Shown: positions 9,412-17,827, counted from the first letter of the stretch. The stretch is DNA of 64,000 nt from Thermoanaerobaculia bacterium (GCA_030429235.1 JAUIDB010000023.1:1-64000); one strand, 5' to 3'. The notes: a model not told the origin generated them from the letters alone. Translations and numbers: made by a program.

Positions 9412-11967
9412 GTGACCAGTTTCCTGCAACGGATCGCCCTGATGGTAGGGCGACATCCCTATCGAGTCTTCGGAGTGTTCCTGACGTTGGCGCTGGCCTC
9501 GTTGGCAGCGACCCGCACTCTCAGTTTCGACACCGACGTCACCAACCTCCTGCCGAGCGACGACCCCACCGTCGAGGTCTTCCGGCGCTCGATGGAGGAG
9601 TTCGGGAGCATCGATCTGCTGTTGGTCGCAGTGCGAATCCCCGCCGATGTTCCGATCGGTCCCTACGAGACGTTCGTAGGGACTCTGGCCGCCGAACTCG
9701 AACCGCTCGAAGAGATCGAGTACGTCGACTACAAGCTCGGGTCTCCCGAGGAACTGATCGAGGCCTTCCTGCCGCGGTTCTTTCTCTTCCTGGACGCCGA
9801 GGGGCGGGAGCAGGTGGCCGAGCGCCTCAGCGACGAGGGGATCATCGACCGGGCGGAGGAACTCAAACGCCTGATCGCCACCCCGCAAGCGATGGCCTTG
9901 AAGTCTCTCCTCCTGATGGATCCCGTGGGGGTCTCGGAGATCTTCCTCGAGAGCGTCGGGGTATCGTCCGGTGCGATTGCGGTCGACCTTTCGAGCGGCT
10001 ACTACCTGTCGCGGGATCAGCGCATGATGTTGATCCTGGCCAAACCGATTCGACCGGCCCAGGACATCGACTTCGACATGGAACTGGTCGCTGCGTGCGA
10101 CGGCGCGACCTCTCGTGCGCTGGCCCAGTGGGATCGAATCGCCGGAGTGGAACCGCCTCCGCCACCCGAAGTCGCCCTCGGGGGCGGGTACTTAACGGCC
10201 CTCGACGACGCGTCCCTGATTCGCGGGGACATCATCGGCAACGCCGTGACTTCGATGGGGGTGGTGTTGGCCCTTTTCCTTTGGGCCTTCCGCCGTATCA
10301 GTCCGCTCTTCTACGCCTTCGTTCCCTTGACCTGTGGCATCGTCTTGACCTTCGGCTTCGCGGCCCTCGCCATGGGCAGTCTCAGCTCGGCGACCAGCGG
10401 CGTCGCCGCGCTGTTGATCGGTCTCGCGATCGACTTCGTGATCGTCTCCTACGGTCGCTACGTCGAGGAGCGCCGACAGGGAGCCACCGTCGAGCAGGCG
10501 ATCGCCAGCATGAACGGCTCTTCCGGGCGGGCGGTCGTGGTCGGCGGCATCACCAGCGCCGCGACCTTCTACGCCTTCCTGGTCACCGACTTCACCGGCC
10601 TCGAACAGATGGGGCTGTTGGCCGGTACCGGCATCCTGCTCTGCATGGCGTCGGTTCTCTTCCTCCTCCCTGCCATGTTGGTATGGGGTGAACGTCGCCA
10701 CGCCCGGCAGAGCAGCACTCCGAAGCTGTACTTGCACGCGTTTGGAACCGCACGCCTCATGCGCTTCTGCTACCAGCGGCCGGCGGCGGCGCTGATCGTG
10801 GGAGCTCTGGTGACTGCACTCCTCGGCTGGCAGGCGAGCCAGCTGCGCTTCGAACACAACATGAAGGACATGCGCTCACCCGAGAATCGGGGGATTCAGG
10901 TGCTCGAGGAGGTCAGTGAGCACTTCGGGTCCGGCTTCGAGTTCATGAGTCTGATGATCGAAGGCGAGGATCTGGATCAGGTGCTGGAGAAGGTCGACGA
11001 AGCCGCCATGGGAGCTCGTCGGCTGGTCGAGGAGGACGTCCTCGACGGCTACGAAGCGTTGACCTCGATCGTTCCGCCGAAGTCGCAACAGCTGGCATCG
11101 ATCGAGTGGCTGCAGGGTCTCGAGGCTCAGGGTCTGGGGCCGGCCGAGGTGCGGGGTCGTATCGAGGCGGCGATGACCAGCGTGGGGCTGCGACCCCAGC
11201 CGTTCGGGCATGGGCTCGACCTCCTGCAAGAGGCGATGGAGCTTCGTCAGCCCCTGACGGTTCGAGATCTCGAGCAGGGACCGCAGTCCGAGCGGCTGGT
11301 CGCCCGGTACATCCGGCATAGCGAGGCGGGCTGGGTCAGCGTGGTCAAACTCTTTCCGCCCCCGAAACGCTGGAAGCGTCAGCCGCCGCCCCAGGTCGTC
11401 GAACTCGCCGAATCGTTGGGGCCGAGCGTGCAACTCACCGGAGTCAACGTCTTGAGTGAGCACCTGCGCGGCAAGGTTCGATGGCAGGCTGTACTGGCGG
11501 CCGTGCTGGGATTGATCCTGGTCGCGATCCTACTGGCTCTGGACTTCGGGAGAGTCGGGGACGCGCTGCTGTCGCTGGCCCCCCTGACGGTAGGCGTGAT
11601 CTGGATGCTGGGTCTAATGCATCTCTTTGGCCTCGTGGTCAATCTATTCAACATCTTTGTGACCACGATGATCATCGGTATCGGGGTCGACTATGGAATC
11701 CATGCCCTCCACCGCTACCGGGAGTGTCACGAGCGTGGCGATGCCGCGCTCCTCGACGGGCTGCTGGAGACGGGCAAGGCGATCGTCCTGGCGGCGCTCT
11801 CCACCGTCGTCGGTTTCGGCTCGATGTCCCTGTCGAACTATCCGGGGCTTCGTTCGGTGGGCTGGGTGGCTATTCTTGGAGCTTTGTCGACCGCTTTTGT
11901 CTCGATTACGCTCCTTCCTGCCTATTTCGGTTGGAAGATGCGGGGGGCGGGTCGTAGCAAAACTTGA
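9412..11967 (+). CDS. RND superfamily (MMPL-type) exporter
   Basis: Large inner-membrane transporter of 851 residues with two repeats. Each repeat is one membrane helix, a periplasmic loop, then five helices (SSD/MMPL fold); the second half contains IIGIGVDYGIHALHRYRE. The conserved FDTDVTNLLPSDDP after helix 1 and the ATSGVAALLIGLAIDFVIVS segment resemble the hopanoid or lipid exporter branch (HpnN-like). The substrate cannot be read from sequence; lipid is a guess supported by pgsA next door. It begins with GTG; the frame is open upstream inside pgsA but without family sequence. A promoter for the next gene overlaps its stop codon. Confidence 0.87.
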   Translation: MTSFLQRIALMVGRHPYRVFGVFLTLALASLAATRTLSFDTDVTNLLPSDDPTVEVFRRSMEEFGSIDLLLVAVRIPADVPIGPYETFVGTLAAELEPLEEIEYVDYKLGSPEELIEAFLPRFFLFLDAEGREQVAERLSDEGIIDRAEELKRLIATPQAMALKSLLLMDPVGVSEIFLESVGVSSGAIAVDLSSGYYLSRDQRMMLILAKPIRPAQDIDFDMELVAACDGATSRALAQWDRIAGVEPPPPPEVALGGGYLTALDDASLIRGDIIGNAVTSMGVVLALFLWAFRRISPLFYAFVPLTCGIVLTFGFAALAMGSLSSATSGVAALLIGLAIDFVIVSYGRYVEERRQGATVEQAIASMNGSSGRAVVVGGITSAATFYAFLVTDFTGLEQMGLLAGTGILLCMASVLFLLPAMLVWGERRHARQSSTPKLYLHAFGTARLMRFCYQRPAAALIVGALVTALLGWQASQLRFEHNMKDMRSPENRGIQVLEEVSEHFGSGFEFMSLMIEGEDLDQVLEKVDEAAMGARRLVEEDVLDGYEALTSIVPPKSQQLASIEWLQGLEAQGLGPAEVRGRIEAAMTSVGLRPQPFGHGLDLLQEAMELRQPLTVRDLEQGPQSERLVARYIRHSEAGWVSVVKLFPPPKRWKRQPPPQVVELAESLGPSVQLTGVNVLSEHLRGKVRWQAVLAAVLGLILVAILLALDFGRVGDALLSLAPLTVGVIWMLGLMHLFGLVVNLFNIFVTTMIIGIGVDYGIHALHRYRECHERGDAALLDGLLETGKAIVLAALSTVVGFGSMSLSNYPGLRSVGWVAILGALSTAFVSITLLPAYFGWKMRGAGRSKT

Positions 11968-11991
11968 CAGTGTCTGCGTTTCGGTTAGGAT
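11964..11991 (+). promoter_or_regulatory. Sigma70-type promoter for the acidic lipoprotein gene
   Basis: TTGACA (11964-11969) and TAGGAT (11986-11991) are separated by 16 bases. The -35 overlaps the end of the exporter gene. The predicted start near 11998 gives a leader of about 100 bases before the strong GAGGAGGT ribosome site at 12087-12094. Together with the downstream terminator this predicts a short, independently transcribed, well-expressed mRNA. Confidence 0.55.
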
Positions 11992-12099
11992 CCTCGTTCG
12001 GTCTATTTCGTAGCGCTCGTGCCTAGCCCGACTCGGCTCTTCCGGTCGGAGCGTGCAAGCCGAGTGTCGGGAAGAAGGAAACACCTGAGGAGGTCTAAG

Positions 12100-12453
12100 A
12101 TGAAGAAGTTCGGAACTCTGTTCGCCGCCGTCCTGCTGCTCGCTGGATTTGCCACGCTCACCGGCTGCAAGAAGGCCGAGGATGCTGGACACGACGCCGC
12201 GGATGCCACCCATGAGGCGATGGACGAGGCCAAGGACGCGATGGATGACGCCGCGGACACCGCCGAAGAAATGATGGACGATGCGGCCGAGGCCGTCGAC
12301 GAGGCCATGGACGACATGGGCGACAAGGCTGAGGAGATGATGGACGACGCCGGCGAGGCCATGGACGAGATGGGCGACAAGGCCGACGAGATGGTCGACG
12401 AAGCCAAGGACGCGATGGACGACGCTGGCGATTCGGACGACGGCGACCACTGA
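12100..12453 (+). CDS. Small acidic, Met-rich repetitive lipoprotein
   Basis: The 117 residues start with a lipoprotein signal peptide (KK, hydrophobic core, lipobox LTGC with Cys23), so the product should be lipid-anchored in the envelope. The mature 95 residues are almost only Ala, Asp, Glu, Met, Lys and Gly, with 12 Met. They repeat short units such as EEMMDDA, DEAKDAMDDA and DKADEM, which predicts a long amphipathic or coiled-coil helix with strong negative charge. I do not recognise a family. A spacer, Lpp-like or cation-binding role is possible. ATG 12100 is fixed by the GAGGAGGT site; an in-frame ATG at 12019 would place basic residues before the signal peptide. Confidence 0.85.
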   Translation: MKKFGTLFAAVLLLAGFATLTGCKKAEDAGHDAADATHEAMDEAKDAMDDAADTAEEMMDDAAEAVDEAMDDMGDKAEEMMDDAGEAMDEMGDKADEMVDEAKDAMDDAGDSDDGDH

Positions 12454-12480
12454 GTCGCAGTCGAGCAATCGACGACGAGG

Positions 12481-12504
12481 AGGGGACCTACGGGTCCCCT
12501 TTTT
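12481..12504 (+). terminator. Rho-independent terminator with UACG tetraloop
   Basis: AGGGGACC (12481-12488) and GGTCCCCT (12493-12500) form a perfect 8-bp stem. The loop is TACG closed by C-G, the extra-stable UNCG type, and a T run follows to 12504. It lies 28 bases after the lipoprotein stop and is the clearest intrinsic terminator in the window. Confidence 0.9.
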
Positions 12505-12540
12505 CGTGTCTGGAGATGCCGCTCCACCGCGGGGCTCGGA

Positions 12541-12546
12541 TAGGAT
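12541..12546 (+). promoter_or_regulatory. -10 box of a predicted leaderless promoter
   Basis: TAGGAT ends 6 bases before the ATG at 12553, and no Shine-Dalgarno sequence is present. Transcription would start on or next to the start codon. No clear -35 is visible. See the finding on leaderless genes. Confidence 0.45.
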
Positions 12547-12552
12547 CGCGGC

Positions 12553-13314
12553 ATGAGTGAGGTGGGCAGGAACGAGCCGGCACGAGCCAGGAGCGCCTGG
12601 CCCTGGGTCGTCTTGGCCCTGGGCGCTTCGACCCTCCTTCTCGTCGCCTGGGTGGTCTGGATCCTGCTGCGAGTTCCGTCCGAAGTCGTGGCCGCGGGGG
12701 GCGACGTGGTGGCCGAACTCCAGAGTCTGGCCGCGGCCTTCTCGCAAGGTACCGTGACGCAGCGGTTCCTGTCTCACTCGACCGAGATTTCGGGCGGCAC
12801 CCGCCTGCAGGTAGCGACCCTGGACCAGGTCGAAGTCCTGGTACTCGAAGACGCTGCCACCACGCTCTGGGGCGTTGTCGACCTCCCCACCGTCGAGGTG
12901 CGAGCAACGGCGCCGGTGTCGTATACCTACTATCTCAACCTCGATGGCCCCTGGGAGCTGTCGCTGCGCGACGGGCGAGTCCTGGTGTCGGCTCCCAATC
13001 TGCTGTGGAACAAGCCGGCGGTCGATGTGTCGTCGTTGGAGTACGAAGTGCGTCAGGGCAGCCTGCTCCGGGACGAGGAGGAGGTGCTCGAGACCCTGAC
13101 CGGCGAGATCACGGGTCGGATGGCGATTCGAGCCCGGGAGAACATCGAACTGGTTCGCGAGACGGCACGCCGACAGACCGCACACTTCGTGGCCAACTGG
13201 CTCCTGCAGCACTTTCCGGGCGATCGGCCCGAAGTGGAGGTCCTCTTTGCGGACGAGATCGGTCCCGAGGTCGAACTCGTCCCTCCGGTCGCCGGGCCTC
13301 GAGAACTAGACTGA
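12553..13314 (+). CDS. Single-pass membrane protein, possibly DUF4230-like
   Basis: The 253 residues have a short cytoplasmic N-terminus, one membrane helix at about 15-40 (WVVLALGASTLLLVAWVVWI) and an extracytoplasmic domain. The domain has beta-rich segments (GVVDLPTVEVR, VSYTYYLNLD) and a helical tail. The general pattern of a TM anchor, a beta region with a V-D-L-x-x-V motif and a C-terminal helix resembles DUF4230 proteins, whose function is unknown. That assignment is tentative. The gene stands alone between a terminator and an independently promoted gene. It has no ribosome binding site and a TAGGAT box just upstream. Confidence 0.7.
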   Translation: MSEVGRNEPARARSAWPWVVLALGASTLLLVAWVVWILLRVPSEVVAAGGDVVAELQSLAAAFSQGTVTQRFLSHSTEISGGTRLQVATLDQVEVLVLEDAATTLWGVVDLPTVEVRATAPVSYTYYLNLDGPWELSLRDGRVLVSAPNLLWNKPAVDVSSLEYEVRQGSLLRDEEEVLETLTGEITGRMAIRARENIELVRETARRQTAHFVANWLLQHFPGDRPEVEVLFADEIGPEVELVPPVAGPRELD

Positions 13315-13350
13315 GTCGATGGGGCCGGTCGTCCGACCGCATCGGCGAGG

Positions 13351-13356
13351 TATCAT
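13351..13356 (+). promoter_or_regulatory. -10 box upstream of the aldehyde dehydrogenase leader ORF
   Basis: TATCAT lies 10 bases before a tiny ORF (ATG 13367) whose stop overlaps the aldehyde dehydrogenase start. The predicted transcript would begin about 4 bases before that ATG. Prediction only. Confidence 0.35.
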
Positions 13357-13366
13357 CCGCAGCGCA

Positions 13367-13390
13367 ATGACTCGAGAACCCGTAGCATGA
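13367..13390 (+). CDS. Seven-residue leader peptide ORF (candidate)
   Basis: ATG, six codons (peptide MTREPVA) and TGA. The stop overlaps the ATG of the aldehyde dehydrogenase gene (ATGA). If the TATCAT box upstream is a promoter, this would be the first start codon on the message and the enzyme would be made by re-initiation. No conserved regulatory residues such as runs of one amino acid are present. It could equally be chance. Confidence 0.3.
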   Translation: MTREPVA

Positions 13391-15135
13391 CCGAGAGCGC
13401 GTCGGGAACTGGGGGTGCCCTGGCCGGGACACTCTACGAGGGTACCTTTCCGGCGTCTTCGAGAACGACGCTCGATGCTGCCCTCGACACCTTGCAGCAC
13501 AACAGAACCACTTGGGCTGGACTCCCGCTCCTCGAACGGATCGACCTGATTCGACGGTTGCGGCGCTCCTTCGCCGAGGTCGCCGAAGAGTGGGTCGAAG
13601 CTTGCATCGCCGCCGAACGGCAGCCCACCGATCCACGCCTGGGGGAGGAGTGGATCGTCGGCCCGTACTTCATCCAGCGGAACCTGAGACTGCTCCAGGT
13701 GGTGTTGCGGAACCTGTCGGTGGCCGGGTTCCCTCGGATCCCCGGGCCCGTACGGAGCCTCTCGAACGGACGAGTCGCGGCCCAGGTCTTCCCGTTCGAT
13801 CTCTACGACCGCCTCTTCTATCCGGGGGTCAGCGGCGAGGTCTGGATGCAGGAGGGGGTCACGACCGCGAATCTCCGGCAGCACCAGGCGGCCGCCTACC
13901 GCGAAGACCACCCCGGACGGGTAGCGCTCGTCCTGTCGGCGGGCAACGTCTCGTCGATCGGCCCGATGGATGCTCTCTACAAGCTCTTCGTCGACCGCCA
14001 GGTCGTGATCTACAAGATCCACGAGGTCAACGAGTACCTGGGGCCACTGCTCGAGCGTGGGTTCCGTCCCCTGATCGAAGCGGGGTTCCTCCGTCTGGTT
14101 TACGGAGGCGTCGATGTCGGTTCGTACCTTTGTCAGCACGAGGCGGTCGACACTCTGCACATTACGGGGTCCGACAAGACCTACGAGGCGATCGTTTTCG
14201 GGACCGGAACCGAGGGCGCTCGGCGCAAGGCGGAGCGCCGCCCCCAACTCGACAAACCGGTGACCGCCGAGCTCGGCAACGTCAGCCCGGTCCTGGTGGT
14301 ACCCGGCGTTTGGTCCCGGGAAGAGCTGTGCTACCAGGCCGAGAACGTGGCCACCATGTTGGCGAACAACGGTGGTTTCAACTGCAATGCGCTGCGGGTC
14401 TTGATCACCTGGGAGGACTGGCCACAGCGCGCGGAGTTCCTCGAAGCGCTCCGTACGTGCCTCGGGGAGATCGAGCCTCGCTACGCCTACTATCCCGGGG
14501 CGGAGCAGCGCTTCGCCCGCTTCATCGAGGCGCATCCCGAGGCCGAGAGGCTGGGGGAGTCTCCCCCGGGTACGCTGCCTTGGACGATGGTTCCAGACCT
14601 CGATGCGGATTCGGCCGACGAGATCTGCTTCCGTACCGAGTCGTTTTGCGCGCTGTTTGGAGAGCTACCGCTGGGGGCGGCGTCGGCGGCCGACTACGTC
14701 GAGGCCGCGGTCGCGTTTTGCAACGATCGGCTGTGGGGAACGTTGAACGCCACGATTCTGGTCCACCCCAGTAGTCTCGAGGAAGCGGCCCTCGGTGCGG
14801 CGGTCGAGCGAGCGGTAGCGGATCTACGCTACGGATCGGTGGCCATCAACCACTGGGCCGCGATTTCGTACGGCGTGGTGGTGACTCCCTGGGGGGCGTT
14901 TCCGGGGCATCCGCCGCACGACATTCAGTCGGGCTGCGGCGTAGTGCACAACGTGCTCATGTTCGACCGCGTGGAGAAATCGGTGTTTCGAGCCCCGTTC
15001 CAAGCGCGCCCCAAGCCCCCCTGGTTTCTCTCCCATGCCCGCTCCTTCGAACTCGGACGACGCCTGACCGAGTTCGAGACCCAGCCCTCGCCCTGGAAAC
15101 TGCCCGGGATCTTCCGGCTCGCTCTCGGCGGTTGA
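13387..15135 (+). CDS. Aldehyde dehydrogenase superfamily protein
   Basis: The 582 residues are longer than the usual 480-500. The catalytic region shows the general-base Glu segment TAELGNVSP and the thiol in GGFNCNALRV (Cys333), so the NAD(P)-dependent thiol mechanism is intact. The overall sequence is distant from standard ALDHs and could be an acyl-CoA or acyl-ACP reductase type. The substrate is unknown. There is no ribosome binding site; the start overlaps the stop of a 7-residue leader ORF. Its own stop overlaps the next ATG (TGATG), coupling it to a small membrane protein that may be a partner. Confidence 0.82.
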   Translation: MTESASGTGGALAGTLYEGTFPASSRTTLDAALDTLQHNRTTWAGLPLLERIDLIRRLRRSFAEVAEEWVEACIAAERQPTDPRLGEEWIVGPYFIQRNLRLLQVVLRNLSVAGFPRIPGPVRSLSNGRVAAQVFPFDLYDRLFYPGVSGEVWMQEGVTTANLRQHQAAAYREDHPGRVALVLSAGNVSSIGPMDALYKLFVDRQVVIYKIHEVNEYLGPLLERGFRPLIEAGFLRLVYGGVDVGSYLCQHEAVDTLHITGSDKTYEAIVFGTGTEGARRKAERRPQLDKPVTAELGNVSPVLVVPGVWSREELCYQAENVATMLANNGGFNCNALRVLITWEDWPQRAEFLEALRTCLGEIEPRYAYYPGAEQRFARFIEAHPEAERLGESPPGTLPWTMVPDLDADSADEICFRTESFCALFGELPLGAASAADYVEAAVAFCNDRLWGTLNATILVHPSSLEEAALGAAVERAVADLRYGSVAINHWAAISYGVVVTPWGAFPGHPPHDIQSGCGVVHNVLMFDRVEKSVFRAPFQARPKPPWFLSHARSFELGRRLTEFETQPSPWKLPGIFRLALGG

Positions 15136-15755
15136 TGACCGAGCTGCGCTCGCTCCAGCTGCAAGGAGCCTTGCTATTTCTACCGATTCCGGTGGTCCTC
15201 GTCCTCTTCGTGGTCCATCCAGAACCGGTCGGGGCGAGCCTGGTCGTCGGTGTCGTGTTGATGCTAGGTCATCGGTTCCTGGCCAGGCCGTACATGCACC
15301 GCTCCCTCAGCGGTAAGTGCCTGTGGTGCAACGGGGCACTGCCCGACGATGCCGTGGCGATTCCACTCGATACGGCGGGTGGCCGGATCGAAGGCCGCTC
15401 CTGTCCCCCTCATGCTCTTCCGCTACAGAAGTATCTGGCCGCCCTGGAGCGGCTGCGCGGGCCCCTGCGCGGGGGGATCTTCGGGCCGTTGTTCCTTCTC
15501 CTCGGTTGCCTGCTGCTGGTGGCGTGGGGCCAGCCGGCGCCGGTCGAGACGGCCACCGCGATCTTCCGCCTGATCGTAGGAGTCACCGTGAATCTCGCTG
15601 CCATCGGGTACCTCTGGGTAGCGCCTGCCTCGCCGACCCTGGTTCCCTTCCCGGCCCACAACTTCACGCTCCTCGGAGTGCGGAACCTGGTCTGGATCTT
15701 CCGCCTGGTCGGCATCTGGTGGATCCTGGCGGGCGCTCGTGCTCTACTGGGGTAA
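15135..15755 (+). CDS. Membrane protein with a CxxC loop, unknown function
   Basis: The 206 residues contain about five hydrophobic segments: two at 8-50 and three in the second half. Between them is a soluble loop starting KCLWCNGALPDD, whose CxxC could bind metal or act as a thiol pair. An HxxP-containing segment (PPHALPLQKYL) follows. No family is recognised. It is coupled to the aldehyde dehydrogenase by a TGATG overlap, so both are probably made together. The frame also reads one codon upstream from a TTG, but ATG 15135 is the natural start. Confidence 0.7.
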   Translation: MTELRSLQLQGALLFLPIPVVLVLFVVHPEPVGASLVVGVVLMLGHRFLARPYMHRSLSGKCLWCNGALPDDAVAIPLDTAGGRIEGRSCPPHALPLQKYLAALERLRGPLRGGIFGPLFLLLGCLLLVAWGQPAPVETATAIFRLIVGVTVNLAAIGYLWVAPASPTLVPFPAHNFTLLGVRNLVWIFRLVGIWWILAGARALLG

Positions 15756-15781
15756 GGTCCCTGCCGTCAGCGTCCGCCGGT

Positions 15782-15799
15782 GAACCCCGCGCGGGGTTC
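15782..15799. terminator. Stem-loop between converging genes
   Basis: GAACCCCGC and GCGGGGTTC form a perfect 18-base palindrome, folding as a 7-bp stem with a GCGC loop. It sits in the 62-base gap between converging genes, where a bidirectional terminator is expected. No T run follows on either strand, so termination here is only an inference. Confidence 0.4.
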
Positions 15800-15817
15800 C
15801 AGACGGGAGGGCGGGGA

Positions 15818-16258
15818 CTAGTTGGCGTGTCTGGGCTTCGCCAGGCCCGCCAGGGCCAGGCCGATCATGGCCACCGGAGGACCCTCGAGGGCCGTCCACC
15901 ACCAAGGCATCCCGACCGACCAGTCGATACCGAGGAGCACCGCGCCGAGGACTGTGGTGCCGATTCCCAGAATCCGGATGGCCGGCCGGTAGCGTTCCAC
16001 ATCCTGAGCCAACGCCAGCAGGAGCAGGCCGTGGATGGCGTACATGGCGGAGACCGAACGGGCCAGGTAGAGCGTGATCGGAGCCCGGGGGAAGTCGCCC
16101 AGGCCAAGCCAATGGTGAGTCCTGACCATCCAGTCGGCCGGGAGAAACACGGCAAAGAAGGCGCAGAGTGTGGTGACTCCTCCGAGGCGCAGCAGCCAGA
16201 CCAGCACGCGGTCGGCTGGTCGCTCCGGGGGCGAGTTCGTTCTAGCGGCGGTAGACAT
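15818..16258 (-). CDS. Small integral membrane protein, unknown function
   Basis: The 146 residues have about four membrane helices after a cytoplasmic N-terminus. One loop reads PADWMVRTHHWLGLGDFPRAPIT, and the C-terminal region contains GIDWSVGMPWWW. No catalytic motif or known family is recognised. Its ATG lies 17 bases inside the end of the cysteine-synthase-like gene, so it is translationally coupled to that gene and on the same message. Confidence 0.7.
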   Translation of the reverse strand: MSTAARTNSPPERPADRVLVWLLRLGGVTTLCAFFAVFLPADWMVRTHHWLGLGDFPRAPITLYLARSVSAMYAIHGLLLLALAQDVERYRPAIRILGIGTTVLGAVLLGIDWSVGMPWWWTALEGPPVAMIGLALAGLAKPRHAN

Positions 16259-17165
16259 CGGTGCTGGTGTACTTCAATCCAGAGTCGACCATCAGCGTAG
16301 CGATCGTAGCCTTCGGTCCGAGGCGCTGCCCGAGTTCGATGGCGGCCAGGACGTTGGCGCCCGAGGAGGTGCCGGCGAACAGCCCCTCCTCGCGAGTCAG
16401 GCGACGGGCCATCTCCTGAGCTTCGGCCGTATCGATAGCGATCAGTTCGTCGATCAGTTCGGGCTTCCAGAGCGGGGGGCGGTATCCGATCCCCACCCCT
16501 TCGATTTTGTGCGGGCCGGCTGGGCCCCCGGCGAGAACCGCCGACTCCCCGGGCTCGACCGCGACGATGGTGAGTTGGGGGTTGTGCCGACGCAAGGTCT
16601 CTCCAACTCCCCGAATGGAGGCAGCGGTCCCCACGGTCTGCACGAAGGCATCGACCCCGGCGCCGGTCTGGTCCCAGATCTCCTCTCCCAGGCCGTGGTA
16701 CCCGGCGATGCTGTCCTCGTTGTGCAGTTGGTCCGTCCAGTAGGTGCGAGGCTGATGGCTGAGTTCGCGGGCCCGCTCGATCATCGCCAGGATGAGACCC
16801 TTGGTGGTGCGGCCCGCTTCCGAGGGCACTAGAACGAGTTCGGCTCCGAAGGCGGCCATCTGGACGAGTTTCTCTTCGCTGAAGGCCTCGGAGGTGACGA
16901 TCACCAGGCGATAGCCTCGGGCGGCACAGACGAGGGCCAGCGAGACCCCGGTGCTGCCTCCCGTGTACTCGACCACGGTATCTCCTGGGCGTAGACGGCC
17001 GTCCTCTTCGGCGCGGCTGAGCATGGCCTGGGCGGCCCGGTCCTTCATGCTGCCGGTGGGATTCTCCCACTCGAGCTTGACCACGATGCGAGCGCTTCCC
17101 GGGGGTACGACTCGCTCGAGCTCCACCAGGGAGGTGCCACCGATCGCATCGAGGACCGTCGCCAT
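16242..17165 (-). CDS. PLP-dependent cysteine-synthase family enzyme
   Basis: Fold-type II PLP enzyme of 307 residues. The Schiff-base Lys is K41 in ENPTGSMKDRA. The phosphate-binding loop reads TVGTAASIRG, a Gly-rich variant of the usual GTGGT, and YTGGSTGVSLA precedes it. It probably forms cysteine from O-acetyl- or O-phosphoserine, or a related beta-replacement product. There is no C-terminal CBS domain. The start is placed at MATVLDAIGG because of the GCGGAGGC site upstream; the longer frame adds non-homologous residues antisense to nothing but overlapping the next gene's end. Confidence 0.85.
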   Translation of the reverse strand: MATVLDAIGGTSLVELERVVPPGSARIVVKLEWENPTGSMKDRAAQAMLSRAEEDGRLRPGDTVVEYTGGSTGVSLALVCAARGYRLVIVTSEAFSEEKLVQMAAFGAELVLVPSEAGRTTKGLILAMIERARELSHQPRTYWTDQLHNEDSIAGYHGLGEEIWDQTGAGVDAFVQTVGTAASIRGVGETLRRHNPQLTIVAVEPGESAVLAGGPAGPHKIEGVGIGYRPPLWKPELIDELIAIDTAEAQEMARRLTREEGLFAGTSSGANVLAAIELGQRLGPKATIATLMVDSGLKYTSTDVYRR

Positions 17166-17181
17166 GGCGAGGGCCTCCGCT

Positions 17182-17682
17182 TCAGGAGGGAGGAGTGGAT
17201 TCGTTCTGCTCGTGCCGTTCCTGCCGACGCCGGCGCCCGCCGGTGTCGCGGATTCGTTGCAGGGCGGTCTGGCCGCCGTACTTGGCGACGATCCGGTCGT
17301 CGTACTCGTCCGACACGTTGGCCACGGCGGCAATGGTCCCGAGCAGGTTGGACCGTTCGAGCGTTCGTCCGAAGATCGAGTGCGAGAAGAAGATGTCGCT
17401 GCCGACGAGGGAGAAGGCCCCGAAAGGCCGGTGGTGGTTGAGCTCCAGCAGCCCCAGCAGCAGGTTCTCTTCGAGCGAGACTCCCTGAACGCAGTACGCC
17501 ATGACCGAGACGAGTGCTTCCTCGGGGCCGTAGGCGTCCACCGAAATCTCCAGCACGGTGCTACCGTAGCGGACGTAGAAGTGTCCGTTCTCGGGATCGA
17601 AGAGCGGATCTTCGAACAGTTCGGTGAGGTATTCGCTCACCTCGTCGTGTGCATTGCGGTGGATCTCGTGCTCGAACTCCAT
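17182..17682 (-). CDS. YbjN / secretion-chaperone-like fold protein
   Basis: The 166 residues have an alpha/beta pattern typical of the YbjN or type III chaperone-like fold: FYVRYGSTVLEISVDAYG, VMAYCVQGV, ENLLLGLLELNHHRPFGAFSL and DIFFSHSIFG. Such proteins are often small regulators or chaperones; the partner is unknown. The C-terminus is a charged Arg-rich tail. ATG 17682 has a strong GGAGGGAAG site; the longer frame overlaps uvrA. Its 145-base upstream gap is shared with divergent uvrA, and a TACGAT box (about 17699-17704 on the minus strand) may be its -10. It lies 16 bases before the cysteine-synthase-like gene. Confidence 0.75.
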   Translation of the reverse strand: MEFEHEIHRNAHDEVSEYLTELFEDPLFDPENGHFYVRYGSTVLEISVDAYGPEEALVSVMAYCVQGVSLEENLLLGLLELNHHRPFGAFSLVGSDIFFSHSIFGRTLERSNLLGTIAAVANVSDEYDDRIVAKYGGQTALQRIRDTGGRRRRQERHEQNESTPPS

Positions 17683-17827
17683 AACTTCCCTCCGGGCCGA
17701 ATCGTAGCAGATGGTAGGTCGCGGCCGAGCGCCGCGCTGCCCGTCGAGTCGATGGTAGATTAGTCGCCCGCCCTCGTCGCCCTCGCGGGGTGACCGGGGG
17801 AACGATCGTGTCCGGACTGGAGCCCCG

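Noticed and set aside
11644-13212. 522-codon minus-strand ORF across the lipoprotein and DUF4230-like genes
   Set aside because: It reads as repetitive His/Val/Leu sequence antisense to the acidic repeats and crosses a promoter and a terminator; it is a shadow frame.
17800-17811. GAACGATCGTGT upstream of uvrA as a LexA/SOS box
   Set aside because: One arm does not match (GTGT against GTTC), and the LexA motif of this organism is unknown; no second copy is visible.
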